Shown here piece by piece: positions 16,762 to 24,766 of a stretch of DNA of 64,000 bases. The DNA lies in the NCBI RefSeq assembly GCF_963674925.1, contig NZ_OY771645.1:99475-163474 (forward strand), written 5' to 3'. This DNA comes from an uncultured Draconibacterium sp. (GTDB lineage: Bacteria; Bacteroidota; Bacteroidia; Bacteroidales; Prolixibacteraceae). Made by a program: the position numbers and the translations under genes. Each line of letters starts with the position of its first letter. Within the stretch, counting starts at the first letter, position 1. The notes beneath the pieces were generated by a model. That model ran no database searches. It saw nothing but the letters and a program-made list of their open reading frames with translations, and was not told where the DNA came from.

Positions 16762-17766
16762 TTAATCTTTATTACTTACGCCGGCGTCTTCCATGCTGCT
16801 CATTTCATTCAGGAAATTAACAGCCGATTTTACCAGCGGCATTGCCACTGCAACTCCGGTTCCTTCGCCCAGTCGCATTCCCAACTGAAGTAACGGTTTT
16901 GCCCCCAGGTGGTCCAACATCAGTTTATGTCCTTTTTCGTCGGAACTGTGGCAAAATACACAATTATCTTTTACAGCCGGGTCCATCTGTATGGCGGTAA
17001 GCACAGCAGCGGTGGCAATAAAACCATCGATAAGAATCAGCATATTTTGCTTTTTCGCCTCAAGGTAAGCTCCGGTCATCGCAGCAATTTCGAGTCCGCC
17101 GAAAGTTGCCAAAACTTCTTCAGGTGTCGTGGGATTATATTTCGCTGCAATTTCTTTCAGGATTCTTGTTTTGCGATCTACCTGTTCGTGTCCCAAACCC
17201 GAACCGCGGCCGGTACAATCTTCCAAAGAATGGCCCGTAAATTTGTGCATTAACAACGACGAAGGCGAAGTGTTTCCAATTCCCATTTCGCCACAACCGA
17301 TGGTATTACAACCTTTGGCAGCCTCGTCGCGAACGGCTTTGGCACCAACTTCCATGGCAGCCTGGTATTCTTTAGTGCTCATAGCAGGCTCTTTTCGCAT
17401 GTTACGGCTTCCGTTTGCAACTTTTGTTTTAATCACCGGAAGTTCTGCCGGAAATTCGTAATCTACCCCCACATCAAAAACTTTCAGCTCCATTTCGTTC
17501 TGACGGCAAAAAACGTTGATGGAAGCACCGCCTGAGCAGAAATTCATAACCATTTGCCAGGTAACATCTTTTGGGTACGGACTGATTCCTTCGTCGGCCA
17601 GACCATGATCGGCAGCAAAAACAAGGTGTGCCGGTTTTTCAATTTTTGGAGACAGGGTATTTTGTACCAGCCCTATTTGCAGGGCGATTGCTTCAAGCAT
17701 GCCCAGCGATCCGAGTGGCTTGGTTTTGTTATCTATTTTGTGTTGAAGTTGATCTTTTAATGTCAT
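16762..17766 (-). CDS. cobT: Nicotinate-nucleotide-dimethylbenzimidazole phosphoribosyltransferase
   Basis: This 334-residue enzyme makes alpha-ribazole phosphate from nicotinate mononucleotide and a lower-ligand base. Motifs are KTKPLGSLGMLEAIALQIG near the N-terminus, FAADHGLADEGISPYPKDVT, GCNTIGCGEMGIGNTSPSS, and the C-terminal LRLGEGTGVAVA-type segment (here MRLGEGTGVAVAMPLV) with the catalytic glutamate. About 60 nt separate it from cobS and about 140 nt from cobU. The latter gap carries a dispersed repeat rather than a gene. Confidence 0.95.
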   Translation of the reverse strand: MTLKDQLQHKIDNKTKPLGSLGMLEAIALQIGLVQNTLSPKIEKPAHLVFAADHGLADEGISPYPKDVTWQMVMNFCSGGASINVFCRQNEMELKVFDVGVDYEFPAELPVIKTKVANGSRNMRKEPAMSTKEYQAAMEVGAKAVRDEAAKGCNTIGCGEMGIGNTSPSSLLMHKFTGHSLEDCTGRGSGLGHEQVDRKTRILKEIAAKYNPTTPEEVLATFGGLEIAAMTGAYLEAKKQNMLILIDGFIATAAVLTAIQMDPAVKDNCVFCHSSDEKGHKLMLDHLGAKPLLQLGMRLGEGTGVAVAMPLVKSAVNFLNEMSSMEDAGVSNKD

Positions 17767-17782
17767 TGTTATTGGTTTTTTA

Positions 17783-17890
17783 TTTTATTGCTCGCAGATT
17801 GTACTGATATGCGCAGATATAATTTTTAAACACGAAGACTCGAAGACACAAATATTTTTACAGCAATGGCGCTAAGTCGCAAAGTATTCT
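17783..17890. repeat. Dispersed intergenic repeat resembling one flank of the GxxExxY cassette
   Basis: CGCAGAT heptamers occur at 17793 and 17812 with a degenerate unit between. This matches the 0/+9/+19 spacing of the three heptamers left of the GxxExxY gene at 55633-55658. It is followed by CGAAGACTCGAAGACAC and by GGCGCTAAGTCGCAAAG, short tandem-like motifs of the same general style. No ORF and no right-hand inverted arm are seen. It lies inside the cob operon between cobU and cobT. Confidence 0.6.
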
Positions 17891-17904
17891 GAAATCTAAA
17901 ATCG

Positions 17905-18432
17905 TTAATCATCATTCGAAATTCCTTTAACTTGAACAGGGATTCCCGAAACCATCAGAAAAACTTCGTTGGCCGAACTGGCAATATACTGGTTCATCCA
18001 GCCTTGCAAGTCGGCAAATTTTCTGGCTAGTTCATTTTCGGGATGAACGCCCATTCCCAGCTCGTTGCTTACTACAAAAAGCTTCATGTCCTGATTGATA
18101 AATTTATCCCATTCTTGTTTGGCAATTTCGAGGCTGGCATTCACATCATTTTTATTTTCATAAAAAATATTGGTAAGCCACAGCGTTATACAATCCAGCA
18201 ACACTGTTTTCCCTGACAAATCATGCTTACTGATTTCAATTTCCTCTTCGATGGTCGTCCACTGTTCGTCACGATCGGACTGATGGCGTTTTACCCGCTG
18301 ATGAAAATCTTCGTCCCAGATACGGGCAGTTGCCAGATATACCGGAGCCGCCGAACTTTCTTCAGCCTGTTTTTGTGCAAAGCTGCTTTTACCCGAACGC
18401 TGACCGCCTGTTATAAATGTAATTTGTGCCAT
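17905..18432 (-). CDS. cobU: Adenosylcobinamide kinase / adenosylcobinamide-phosphate guanylyltransferase
   Basis: This 175-residue bifunctional enzyme phosphorylates adenosylcobinamide and then transfers GMP to it. The P-loop GGQRSGKS lies near residues 9-16. WDEDFHQRVKRHQSDR contains the histidine expected to be guanylylated, and VLLDCITLWLTN and VSNELGMGVHPENELAR complete the family signature. The ATG of MAQITFITGG is chosen; the open frame extends 7 residues further without family similarity. It is the first synthesis gene after the transport part of the operon. Confidence 0.95.
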   Translation of the reverse strand: MAQITFITGGQRSGKSSFAQKQAEESSAAPVYLATARIWDEDFHQRVKRHQSDRDEQWTTIEEEIEISKHDLSGKTVLLDCITLWLTNIFYENKNDVNASLEIAKQEWDKFINQDMKLFVVSNELGMGVHPENELARKFADLQGWMNQYIASSANEVFLMVSGIPVQVKGISNDD

Positions 18433-18469
18433 ACCTTCAAAATAATAATTCAAAGCTTAATAATAATCA

Positions 18470-18496
18470 ACCCCCCGGCTGTTATTGCCGGGGGGT
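18470..18496. repeat. GC-rich 10-bp hairpin between the DUF4430 gene and cobU
   Basis: ACCCCCCGGC and GCCGGGGGGT form a perfect stem around a 7-nt AT-rich loop. No T run follows on either strand, so it is not a standard terminator. In the middle of an operon it could stabilise or process the mRNA. A similar hairpin lies at 54240-54266. Confidence 0.65.
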
Positions 18497-18546
18497 ACTT
18501 TCTTGTGGTGTAACATTTAGGAAAGGATCTGCTATAAACATTATAG

Positions 18547-18939
18547 CTACTTATCTTTGTCCGGACTACAAACATCTTGTTTATAAATCCAGGTTATTTT
18601 ATCTCCGTTTTCAAGGGGCTGGTCGATGGCAATCTTTTTGGCAGGCACGTCATTAATTTTGTAGTACCAAACGCTTTGGTTCGGCTCGCCTTTTACGCCA
18701 TCAATTTCATCGACAAAAACATATTGCCCCACGGGGTGGGTTTTTACTTCTGCAACAAACTGGAGGGCCTCCAAAGCTGAAAGCCCTTCTTTCCAATTTG
18801 TCTCGATTTTCAGTTTTGGATGGTTTCCCGCTCCAAAATCTATTTCAACAGTAACCTTTTCTCCGTTGCTGGCAAAAGCCGATAATCCGATAAAACAGGC
18901 CAACAGCAGATTAAGGCAAAATATTTTTTTCTTGTTCAT
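18547..18939 (-). CDS. Secreted DUF4430 protein (transcobalamin C-terminal-like), probable cobalamin-binding accessory protein
   Basis: This 130-residue protein has a signal sequence (MNKKKIFCLNLLLACFIGL, cleavage likely near AFA-SNG) and one compact domain. SALEALQFVAEV and SVWYYKINDVPAKKIA, followed by LENGDKITWIY, are typical of DUF4430. That family is related to the C-terminal domain of eukaryotic transcobalamin and intrinsic factor. Its place between a BtuG-like lipoprotein and cobU, 3 nt from the former and downstream of a cobalamin riboswitch, argues for a role in corrinoid capture at the envelope. The domain assignment is fairly firm; the binding function is inference. An LLAC sequence could be a weak lipobox. 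Confidence 0.75.
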   Translation of the reverse strand: MNKKKIFCLNLLLACFIGLSAFASNGEKVTVEIDFGAGNHPKLKIETNWKEGLSALEALQFVAEVKTHPVGQYVFVDEIDGVKGEPNQSVWYYKINDVPAKKIAIDQPLENGDKITWIYKQDVCSPDKDK

Positions 18940-18942
18940 GGC

Positions 18943-20247
18943 TTATTCAACATCCAATAGCATGAATGGCGCAATACCTGTTGTGTATTCATTCAGTTCG
19001 GTACCGTCGGGTGAGTAGGTTGCCACCCTTCCGTTAGAAGTTACATTATCTGAAAAGAAACAAAACAATTTATCATCGTAGTAGCCCAAACCATTCAAGC
19101 CATTTACTCCATCGATAAATTTTTCGGCCTCGAAACTTTTTGACGCCACATCGAAGACTGACACTCCTCCAGGCATTCCATAACCACCGGTAGTTACGAT
19201 ATATAATTTTGAGAAGTCATCATTAAATTCAAAAACATCAACATAGTTCATGCTGCTAACGCCATCCAGATTGTACTTGGCTTCAAATTCATCAGAAGAA
19301 GTATTGATATAGCCGATACCTGTTTGTGTGGTTTCATCGCCGTATGCAACTCCCAGGTTGATATACAGGTTATCCTGATCATCCTTTTCAAAATACGAAG
19401 GAATGTTGCCTTCAGGAAGATCGATGTATGAAACATCATCTGTATCCAGGTTGAGTACCGCTACCTGGTTCTTATAATTTAATGCAGCATACAATTTGTT
19501 TCCGGCAATAGCCAGTCCTTCCGGGCCATAATGCACCGGAATAGTTTTCACCACTTCTCCGGCAGATAAATCCACTTTGGCAATGTACGAGAGAGTCGGA
19601 TCATTGTACACTGAACCTCCCCAGCACGAAACATACAGGTAATCACCCAGCGCCTGACAGTTACGGGGCCCCACAATTTGATCGGTAATTCCATTTTCGG
19701 TCTGCTCAAATGTTTTTGCATCAACCCAAAAAACCTGATCGGCAGTATTTCCCATCATATAAATTTTACCATTATAGTTGTACGCAAACTGAATATTTGA
19801 AGTGATATCCAATCCATTTACAGAATGGTAATACTGATTGATTACCTCATCCTTATATTTATTGTAAGCCGTAATGGTTGATTTATCTCCCGACCAGTTA
19901 CCGGCATTAACAATAAAGGCCAGAGATGCATCAACATTCACCTGATGAGTGACCGTATTGCTCACCCCTCCGTTCACTGCAATCAGCATAACATCATAAA
20001 TTCCCGGTTCGGTGTAAATATGAAATGGGTTGGCTTCAGTTGAAGTTTCAGTGTCGCCAAAGCTCCACTCATAACCGGCTGCCTCTACTGACGTATTGGT
20101 AAAGAACACAGTATCTCCTGCCTGAATATTTTCCTCGGGGGCATAAGTAAAACCAGCCACAACACTTGCCGGATCATCGTCATCGCAAGCAGTGAAGGCA
20201 AAGGCCAACACCACCAAAAACATCAAAATTTTAAATCGGTTTTTCAT
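18943..20247 (-). CDS. BtuG-like surface lipoprotein: PKD domain plus beta-propeller
   Basis: This 434-residue lipoprotein has the lipobox FTAC (Cys21) followed by DDDD, an acidic stretch of the kind that exports Bacteroidota lipoproteins to the cell surface. A PKD domain spans about residues 30-108 (GYEWSFGDTETSTEANPFHIY). The rest is a YncE-like propeller with repeats such as LAIAGNKLYAALNYKNQVAV and NGLGYYDDKLFCFF. BtuG proteins of Bacteroides are surface beta-propellers that bind B12 very tightly and cap BtuB. Here the gene lies 20 nt after btuB in a riboswitch-controlled operon, so a BtuG-type role is likely. The N-terminal PKD domain is an addition I do not associate with Bacteroides BtuG. 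Confidence 0.78.
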   Translation of the reverse strand: MKNRFKILMFLVVLAFAFTACDDDDPASVVAGFTYAPEENIQAGDTVFFTNTSVEAAGYEWSFGDTETSTEANPFHIYTEPGIYDVMLIAVNGGVSNTVTHQVNVDASLAFIVNAGNWSGDKSTITAYNKYKDEVINQYYHSVNGLDITSNIQFAYNYNGKIYMMGNTADQVFWVDAKTFEQTENGITDQIVGPRNCQALGDYLYVSCWGGSVYNDPTLSYIAKVDLSAGEVVKTIPVHYGPEGLAIAGNKLYAALNYKNQVAVLNLDTDDVSYIDLPEGNIPSYFEKDDQDNLYINLGVAYGDETTQTGIGYINTSSDEFEAKYNLDGVSSMNYVDVFEFNDDFSKLYIVTTGGYGMPGGVSVFDVASKSFEAEKFIDGVNGLNGLGYYDDKLFCFFSDNVTSNGRVATYSPDGTELNEYTTGIAPFMLLDVE

Positions 20248-20266
20248 TTTTTTTGTAGTTTGTTTT

Positions 20267-22207
20267 TTATTTGAAATTGTATGTAATGCTTAATCGGTAG
20301 GCGATGCCGGGCATGGCATAGCCCCAACTTGCCTGGTAATCGGTATCCAGCACGTTGTTGATCATTCCGTTAATTCGAAGTTGATTCTGACTGTCAATTT
20401 TCCAGTTGTAACCAACAGCCACATTCATCAGAAAAAAAGCGTCGAGAATATTTTTTTCTTCCTCATCGGTAAATTGCTCATCGGTGTAACTTCCGTCAAC
20501 TGTAAAATCGAATTTATTATAAGCAACCGTTGTGAAAAAATTTCCGGCATGCAACGGAACGTACTCCAATTGCCGGTTAAGCGCATTGGTATTATTCTGC
20601 GATTTTTTACGCTGTGCAGAAGTGTAAGTATAATTCAGACCCGAATTTGCTTTCAATCCGAAAATGCGATAATTCCAATCGGTCATAAACTCCAAACCTT
20701 TGCTTTGTACATTTTGCACATTCGCAGCATACCAGTATGCACCACCGTTTTTCCAGAGAATCCAATCATCCACATTCATCAGGAAAGCATTAACTTTTAC
20801 ATTCCCTGAGATGTCCGCCACACAGTAGCTCCATTTTGTGCCGAGTTCGTAGCTCATTCCTTTTTCGGGATTCAGATCGGGATTTCCGCCGGGCACCCAA
20901 AAACGATCGTTAAAGGTTGGAACACGATAACTGCGCGCCACATTTCCGGTAAACCGAAGCACATACTTTTCTTTTGAAAGAGCCAGGTAATTCAAACCTA
21001 ACGAAGGAGTAAAAGGCACATCAAAATCAGTAACATAACCATAGCGCAAGTTCAGTGTTGTGGTTAAACGGTTAAAAAAACGTTGGTAGTACGATGCATA
21101 TAAATCTACCCGGTCCTCGTGTTTCAGCGATTTGGAATAAGCGTAAACCGTGGGATAGATCCGGGTAGCTTTTGCTCCGGCTTTGTAGCTTGCCTCAGGC
21201 GAAAAATCGTGTTCAATAAAGGCTTCGCCAATTATGCGTTGGGTTGAAATGGTGTCGGAAGTATTTTCGTTGCTAACGGCATTATCGTATACATACCCGC
21301 CGTTAATTTCGAATTTGAAGGGATTTTTGCGGTTTTTATAACCTGTCCAGATACGCACATGGTCATCGTTGTACTCTTCCCGCAAATCCGTATTACTCAG
21401 GTTGGTTTGCATATTCTGCTGAACCAGGTGCCAGTCTTTCTCCAGCCACACATTAAAGATGAAAAACTCGTCCTTATCGAACTTATAATTCAGTTCCTGC
21501 AGTAATCCCATGTTTTCGATATCTGCATTGTGCTGCGTATCTTCTATTTCAAAAATGTCGTTTTCAAAATCGCGGTAGTTGGGGTTTGTGAATTTAAAAT
21601 CGTTTGTTTTGGAATAATAATAAGCACGGGTAACCGCTTCAAGTTTTCCGTTGCCCCAAAAAAGTTTTGTGCCGTAAAGCTGCTCTCCAAACGAGCCGTT
21701 TGCAATGCGGGCTTCTGCTTTAAAACCGTTGGTCCAGTTGTTGTGCAGGCCCAAATGAATGGCTCCGCCAATACTCCCCGATCCGTTTACCGAACTGGCA
21801 CTACCAAACTGCACTCCGATATCATCAAACAAATAAATGGGTACGTTATTTACGTTGGAGTGACCCAGCGTAAGCGAATTAATATTTATGCCGCCAAAAT
21901 TAAAACTGGTATGATCGGGTGCCGATCCGCGAATACGAACAGTGGCTAAACCACCGGCATTGGTTTTAAAGGCGATGGGTAAACTGCGCGAGAGCAACTG
22001 CTCCAGGTTTCCATCCTGAGCCAGCGAAAACTGGTCGGCATTAATACGTTCGATCTTTGCTCCCGACTGGTATTTCTGAAGCTTTCCATAACTCACCACT
22101 TCTTCAACCTGCACGGTATCGAACACAGTAAAGAGTTCCTGCGCCGCTACACTTTGTGCCAGCGCCCACAATACGATTCCAATTACTACAAACCTCCTCA
22201 TTATCAA
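20267..22207 (-). CDS. btuB: TonB-dependent outer membrane cobalamin receptor, BtuB-like
   Basis: This 646-residue protein has a signal peptide ending near AQSVAAQE and a TonB-box-like DTVQVEEVV. The plug domain covers about residues 35-150 (LEQLLSRSLPIAFKTNAGGLATVRIRG split over the ATVRIRGSAPDHT motif). A 22-strand-type barrel follows and ends in an aromatic terminal strand (YRLSITYNFK). The substrate follows from context: a cobalamin riboswitch directly upstream and B12 genes downstream. It is the first gene of the nine-gene operon ending at cbiB. Unlike SusC-type transporters it lacks an N-terminal carboxypeptidase-like domain. Confidence 0.9.
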   Translation of the reverse strand: MIMRRFVVIGIVLWALAQSVAAQELFTVFDTVQVEEVVSYGKLQKYQSGAKIERINADQFSLAQDGNLEQLLSRSLPIAFKTNAGGLATVRIRGSAPDHTSFNFGGININSLTLGHSNVNNVPIYLFDDIGVQFGSASSVNGSGSIGGAIHLGLHNNWTNGFKAEARIANGSFGEQLYGTKLFWGNGKLEAVTRAYYYSKTNDFKFTNPNYRDFENDIFEIEDTQHNADIENMGLLQELNYKFDKDEFFIFNVWLEKDWHLVQQNMQTNLSNTDLREEYNDDHVRIWTGYKNRKNPFKFEINGGYVYDNAVSNENTSDTISTQRIIGEAFIEHDFSPEASYKAGAKATRIYPTVYAYSKSLKHEDRVDLYASYYQRFFNRLTTTLNLRYGYVTDFDVPFTPSLGLNYLALSKEKYVLRFTGNVARSYRVPTFNDRFWVPGGNPDLNPEKGMSYELGTKWSYCVADISGNVKVNAFLMNVDDWILWKNGGAYWYAANVQNVQSKGLEFMTDWNYRIFGLKANSGLNYTYTSAQRKKSQNNTNALNRQLEYVPLHAGNFFTTVAYNKFDFTVDGSYTDEQFTDEEEKNILDAFFLMNVAVGYNWKIDSQNQLRINGMINNVLDTDYQASWGYAMPGIAYRLSITYNFK

Positions 22208-22256
22208 ATTTTAAGGAGCTTTGGATAAATCAATGAAAAATACGGATATATTTCTC

Positions 22257-22482
22257 AAGCTTTTATCCCGAAGCTTAATTTACAACTGTTGAATTTATGG
22301 CAGGTCTTCTGGCTCATCCCGGTTATTGATGCCTTCCCTCCCGATTCCCTCGGAAAGTGGCTTATGATTCAATAACACGATCCGTCAAACGACGGATAGG
22401 ACTTACAGCTGCGGGTACAGCTCCGGTTTTTCACCGGATTCCCTTTTCATCTTATTTCTGATACAGAAATTTTAAGAACCTA
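22257..22482 (-). promoter_or_regulatory. Cobalamin riboswitch upstream of btuB
   Basis: Reading the minus strand, the aptamer starts near GGTTC (22480) and contains AAAAGGGAATCCGGTG. The CUGUACCCGCAGCUGUA element and the B12 box (GCCACTTTCC ... GGGAAGGC, 22361-22331) follow, and the aptamer closes with GCCAGAAGACCTGCC (22313-22299). Downstream, a hairpin at 22276-22257 exposes CGGG in its loop, complementary to CCCG of the L5 element. This fits the L5-L13 kissing loop of the expression platform. A peripheral arm contains the palindrome at 22380-22397. It should repress the btuB-to-cbiB operon when B12 is plentiful. Confidence 0.93.
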
Positions 22483-22492
22483 AATTCACCGA

Positions 22493-22500
22493 CAAAGATA
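22493..22500 (-). promoter_or_regulatory. -7 element driving the btuB riboswitch transcript
   Basis: TATCTTTG on the minus strand is directly followed by TCGGTGAATTTAGGTTC. The second riboswitch has the closely similar arrangement TATATTTG then TCGGCGAGTTTGGTTC. Both fix transcription start just before the aptamer. Confidence 0.7.
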
Positions 22501-22764
22501 GTCACATTTTTTAACAACAATGATTTTATTGAAAAAGTTACGCAGGAAAATGCCAGCACTTACTAACAGCATGTACAAAAATCCTTTATACTACTAATAC
22601 AGTGACAATTAAAATCGCAAAACAATGCATAGTTGTGAATTAATAAAAAATTAGCACTCTCCTGAGAATTCTAAAAAAAGTTTAAAATTTATGAAAAAAT
22701 CCAAATGATCTAAACATTTGCACACAAGTTGTTTAGTGCTGCTCAAACAGAAAAAATAGAAGAC

Positions 22765-22923
22765 ATGAAAGCAAGTAAAAGAAAAAATCGAAAAGAATTC
22801 GTAAATACGATTAAACGAAACAATTTAATGAATCGTTTTATCCGCGAAATTGAACGCGAAGAACCATTGGAATTTGAATCGCTTCAAACCATGCTGGTTT
22901 ATCAGCCGGTACGCGTGAGATAA
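22765..22923 (+). CDS. Small basic protein of unknown function
   Basis: This 52-residue protein starts MKASKRKNRKEFVNTIKR. It is strongly basic in the first half and acidic around IEREEPLEFE. The ATG at 22765 is preferred over an upstream TTG because the extension is not preceded by plausible signals. An imperfect -7-like sequence (AACATTTG) lies about 45-55 nt upstream. It is convergent with btuD and has no relation to it that I can see. I do not recognise a family, and it may be lineage-specific. Confidence 0.5.
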   Translation: MKASKRKNRKEFVNTIKRNNLMNRFIREIEREEPLEFESLQTMLVYQPVRVR

Positions 22924-22934
22924 TTTTTCAGTAA

Positions 22935-23735
22935 TCAACTTTTTTCGATAACCTCCTCCGATACCAGAAATACCACAGGTTTATTTGAAATAGGATTGGT
23001 ACGCACCACAACTACAGTTTCGTAAACAGCTTCGATATCTTTGTAATTCAGTACTTCGGTTGGCAGGCCTTTTTTACGAATATGCCCTTCCTGCATCATA
23101 ATCAGCGAGTCGCAATATTCGCCGGCCAGGTTCAGGTCGTGGATAATCATCAGAACTGTCAATCCCAGCTCGCGACTCAGGCGACGTATCAGATTCAGCG
23201 TTTGTACCTGGTGCGTGATATCCAAATGCGAAGTTGGTTCGTCGAGTAAAAGCAGATCAGGCTCCTGTGTTAAAGCACGGGCAATTCCTGCCAGTTGCTG
23301 CTCGCCACCACTTAAAGCATTCATATATTTGCCCTTTAGCTTTTCAACGCCGGTTAGTTTCATGTATTTTTCGGCAATGGCAAAATCCTCTTTGGTCTCG
23401 AAAAACTGGAATTGTTTATGATACGGAATACGCCCCATCAACACATATTCCTCCACAGTCATGCTGCCAATTTCAATATTCTGGGTAACAATGGCAATAT
23501 TTTGAGCACGTTGCTTCAGATTCATTTTTCGGGTATCCAAACCTTTCAGTTCAATTTTTCCTTTCAGAGGAGGAAGTTCTCCTGAAATCCCCCGAAACAA
23601 CGTAGTTTTTCCCGAACCGTTTGGACCGATAATTCCCACAAAATCGCCTTTGGCCACATTAAAACTTACATCCTTCAGTAAAAACTTACCGGGATAACCG
23701 CAGGAAAAATTAGTGATCTGAAAAAACTGTTCCAT
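22935..23735 (-). CDS. btuD: Cobalamin/iron-siderophore-type ABC transporter ATP-binding protein (BtuD-like)
   Basis: This 266-residue ATPase has Walker A GPNGSGKTT near residues 37-45, a Q-loop, the signature LSGGEQQLAGIARAL, Walker B LLLLDEPTSHLD and the H-loop IIHDLNLAGEY. It energises the BtuC permease for import of cobalamin across the inner membrane. The ATG is one base after the btuC stop. The family also serves heme and siderophores, but the cobalamin riboswitch upstream of btuF identifies the substrate. Confidence 0.9.
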   Translation of the reverse strand: MEQFFQITNFSCGYPGKFLLKDVSFNVAKGDFVGIIGPNGSGKTTLFRGISGELPPLKGKIELKGLDTRKMNLKQRAQNIAIVTQNIEIGSMTVEEYVLMGRIPYHKQFQFFETKEDFAIAEKYMKLTGVEKLKGKYMNALSGGEQQLAGIARALTQEPDLLLLDEPTSHLDITHQVQTLNLIRRLSRELGLTVLMIIHDLNLAGEYCDSLIMMQEGHIRKKGLPTEVLNYKDIEAVYETVVVVRTNPISNKPVVFLVSEEVIEKS

Positions 23736-23736
23736 G

Positions 23737-24747
23737 CTAATTCAGTTTGAAATGTGATTTTGAACGACTCAGTACTATAATAAAAACCAATCCACCAACA
23801 AAACCGGTTATTACCCCAATTGGTAATTCGTTTGGCGAAATAATGGTTCGGGCAATCGTATCAGAGAGAATAAGAAAAATAGCTCCTCCCAAAAACGATC
23901 CGGCCAAAAGGATACGGTAATCATTACCTATAATCAGTCGGATAAGATGTGGAATAACCAAACCAACAAAACCGATTACTCCGGCTACAGAAACCGCAAT
24001 TCCGGTGAGCAGCGAAGCCACAAAAAACAGCAATTTTATGGCTAGTCCGGTGTTTATGCCCAGGTGCCGTGCTTTTACTTCACCCAGGCGAAGTGCATTC
24101 AGCGTTGGTGCAAAAAAGTACGAAATTACCAGCCCGGCCAGCGACGAATAAAAAGCAATTGCAATCAGCGAATTGTTCGACTCATCCAGTGAGCCCATCA
24201 CCCAAAAAACAATGTTATGCAGGTTTTCGCTAGTAGAAATCGACATCAGAAACATCATGGCCGAGGAAGATACAAAACTTACCATCACACCAATCAGCAA
24301 CATGCTGTTTATGCTTAGTCCGCCACGTTTAATACTTAAAAGGTACACGACGATGAGCGTAACAAGTGCTCCCAGAAAACCAAATGCCGGAAGCGAAAAG
24401 AAACTCAAAGTATTCAGTCCGAAAACAATGGCAATAGCTACACCCAATGCAGCGCCACCCGAAATACCAAGCGTATATGGCTCAACCAGCGGATTGCGAT
24501 AAATGCCCTGTAACACCACTCCCGACAGGCTTAAAGCGCCTCCGACACCAATGGCCATCAAGATTCGGGGAATACGGATCTTTGCCAAAACAGTATATTC
24601 AATACTACCTTTGTCCGACAATATTTGTGGTAGTTGCGAGAGTGACACTTTTACTTCTCCGGCCGATAATGAAAATAAAACAGACACCAGCAACAACACC
24701 AAAAGTGCGGCTAAAAAAAGTATCCATTTTAAATATTTGCTGTTCAT
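23737..24747 (-). CDS. btuC: Cobalamin ABC transporter permease (BtuC-like, FecCD family)
   Basis: This 336-residue protein with about ten transmembrane helices contains the FecCD signatures IRIPRILMAIGVGGALSLSG, GIYRNPLVEPYTLGISGGAA and GVIGFVGLVIPHLIRLIIG. Two copies form the translocation channel with BtuD below and BtuF above. It lies between btuF (19 nt upstream) and btuD in a three-gene riboswitch-controlled unit. Confidence 0.92.
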   Translation of the reverse strand: MNSKYLKWILFLAALLVLLLVSVLFSLSAGEVKVSLSQLPQILSDKGSIEYTVLAKIRIPRILMAIGVGGALSLSGVVLQGIYRNPLVEPYTLGISGGAALGVAIAIVFGLNTLSFFSLPAFGFLGALVTLIVVYLLSIKRGGLSINSMLLIGVMVSFVSSSAMMFLMSISTSENLHNIVFWVMGSLDESNNSLIAIAFYSSLAGLVISYFFAPTLNALRLGEVKARHLGINTGLAIKLLFFVASLLTGIAVSVAGVIGFVGLVIPHLIRLIIGNDYRILLAGSFLGGAIFLILSDTIARTIISPNELPIGVITGFVGGLVFIIVLSRSKSHFKLN

Positions 24748-24766
24748 TGTTTTCTAGATATTGAAT

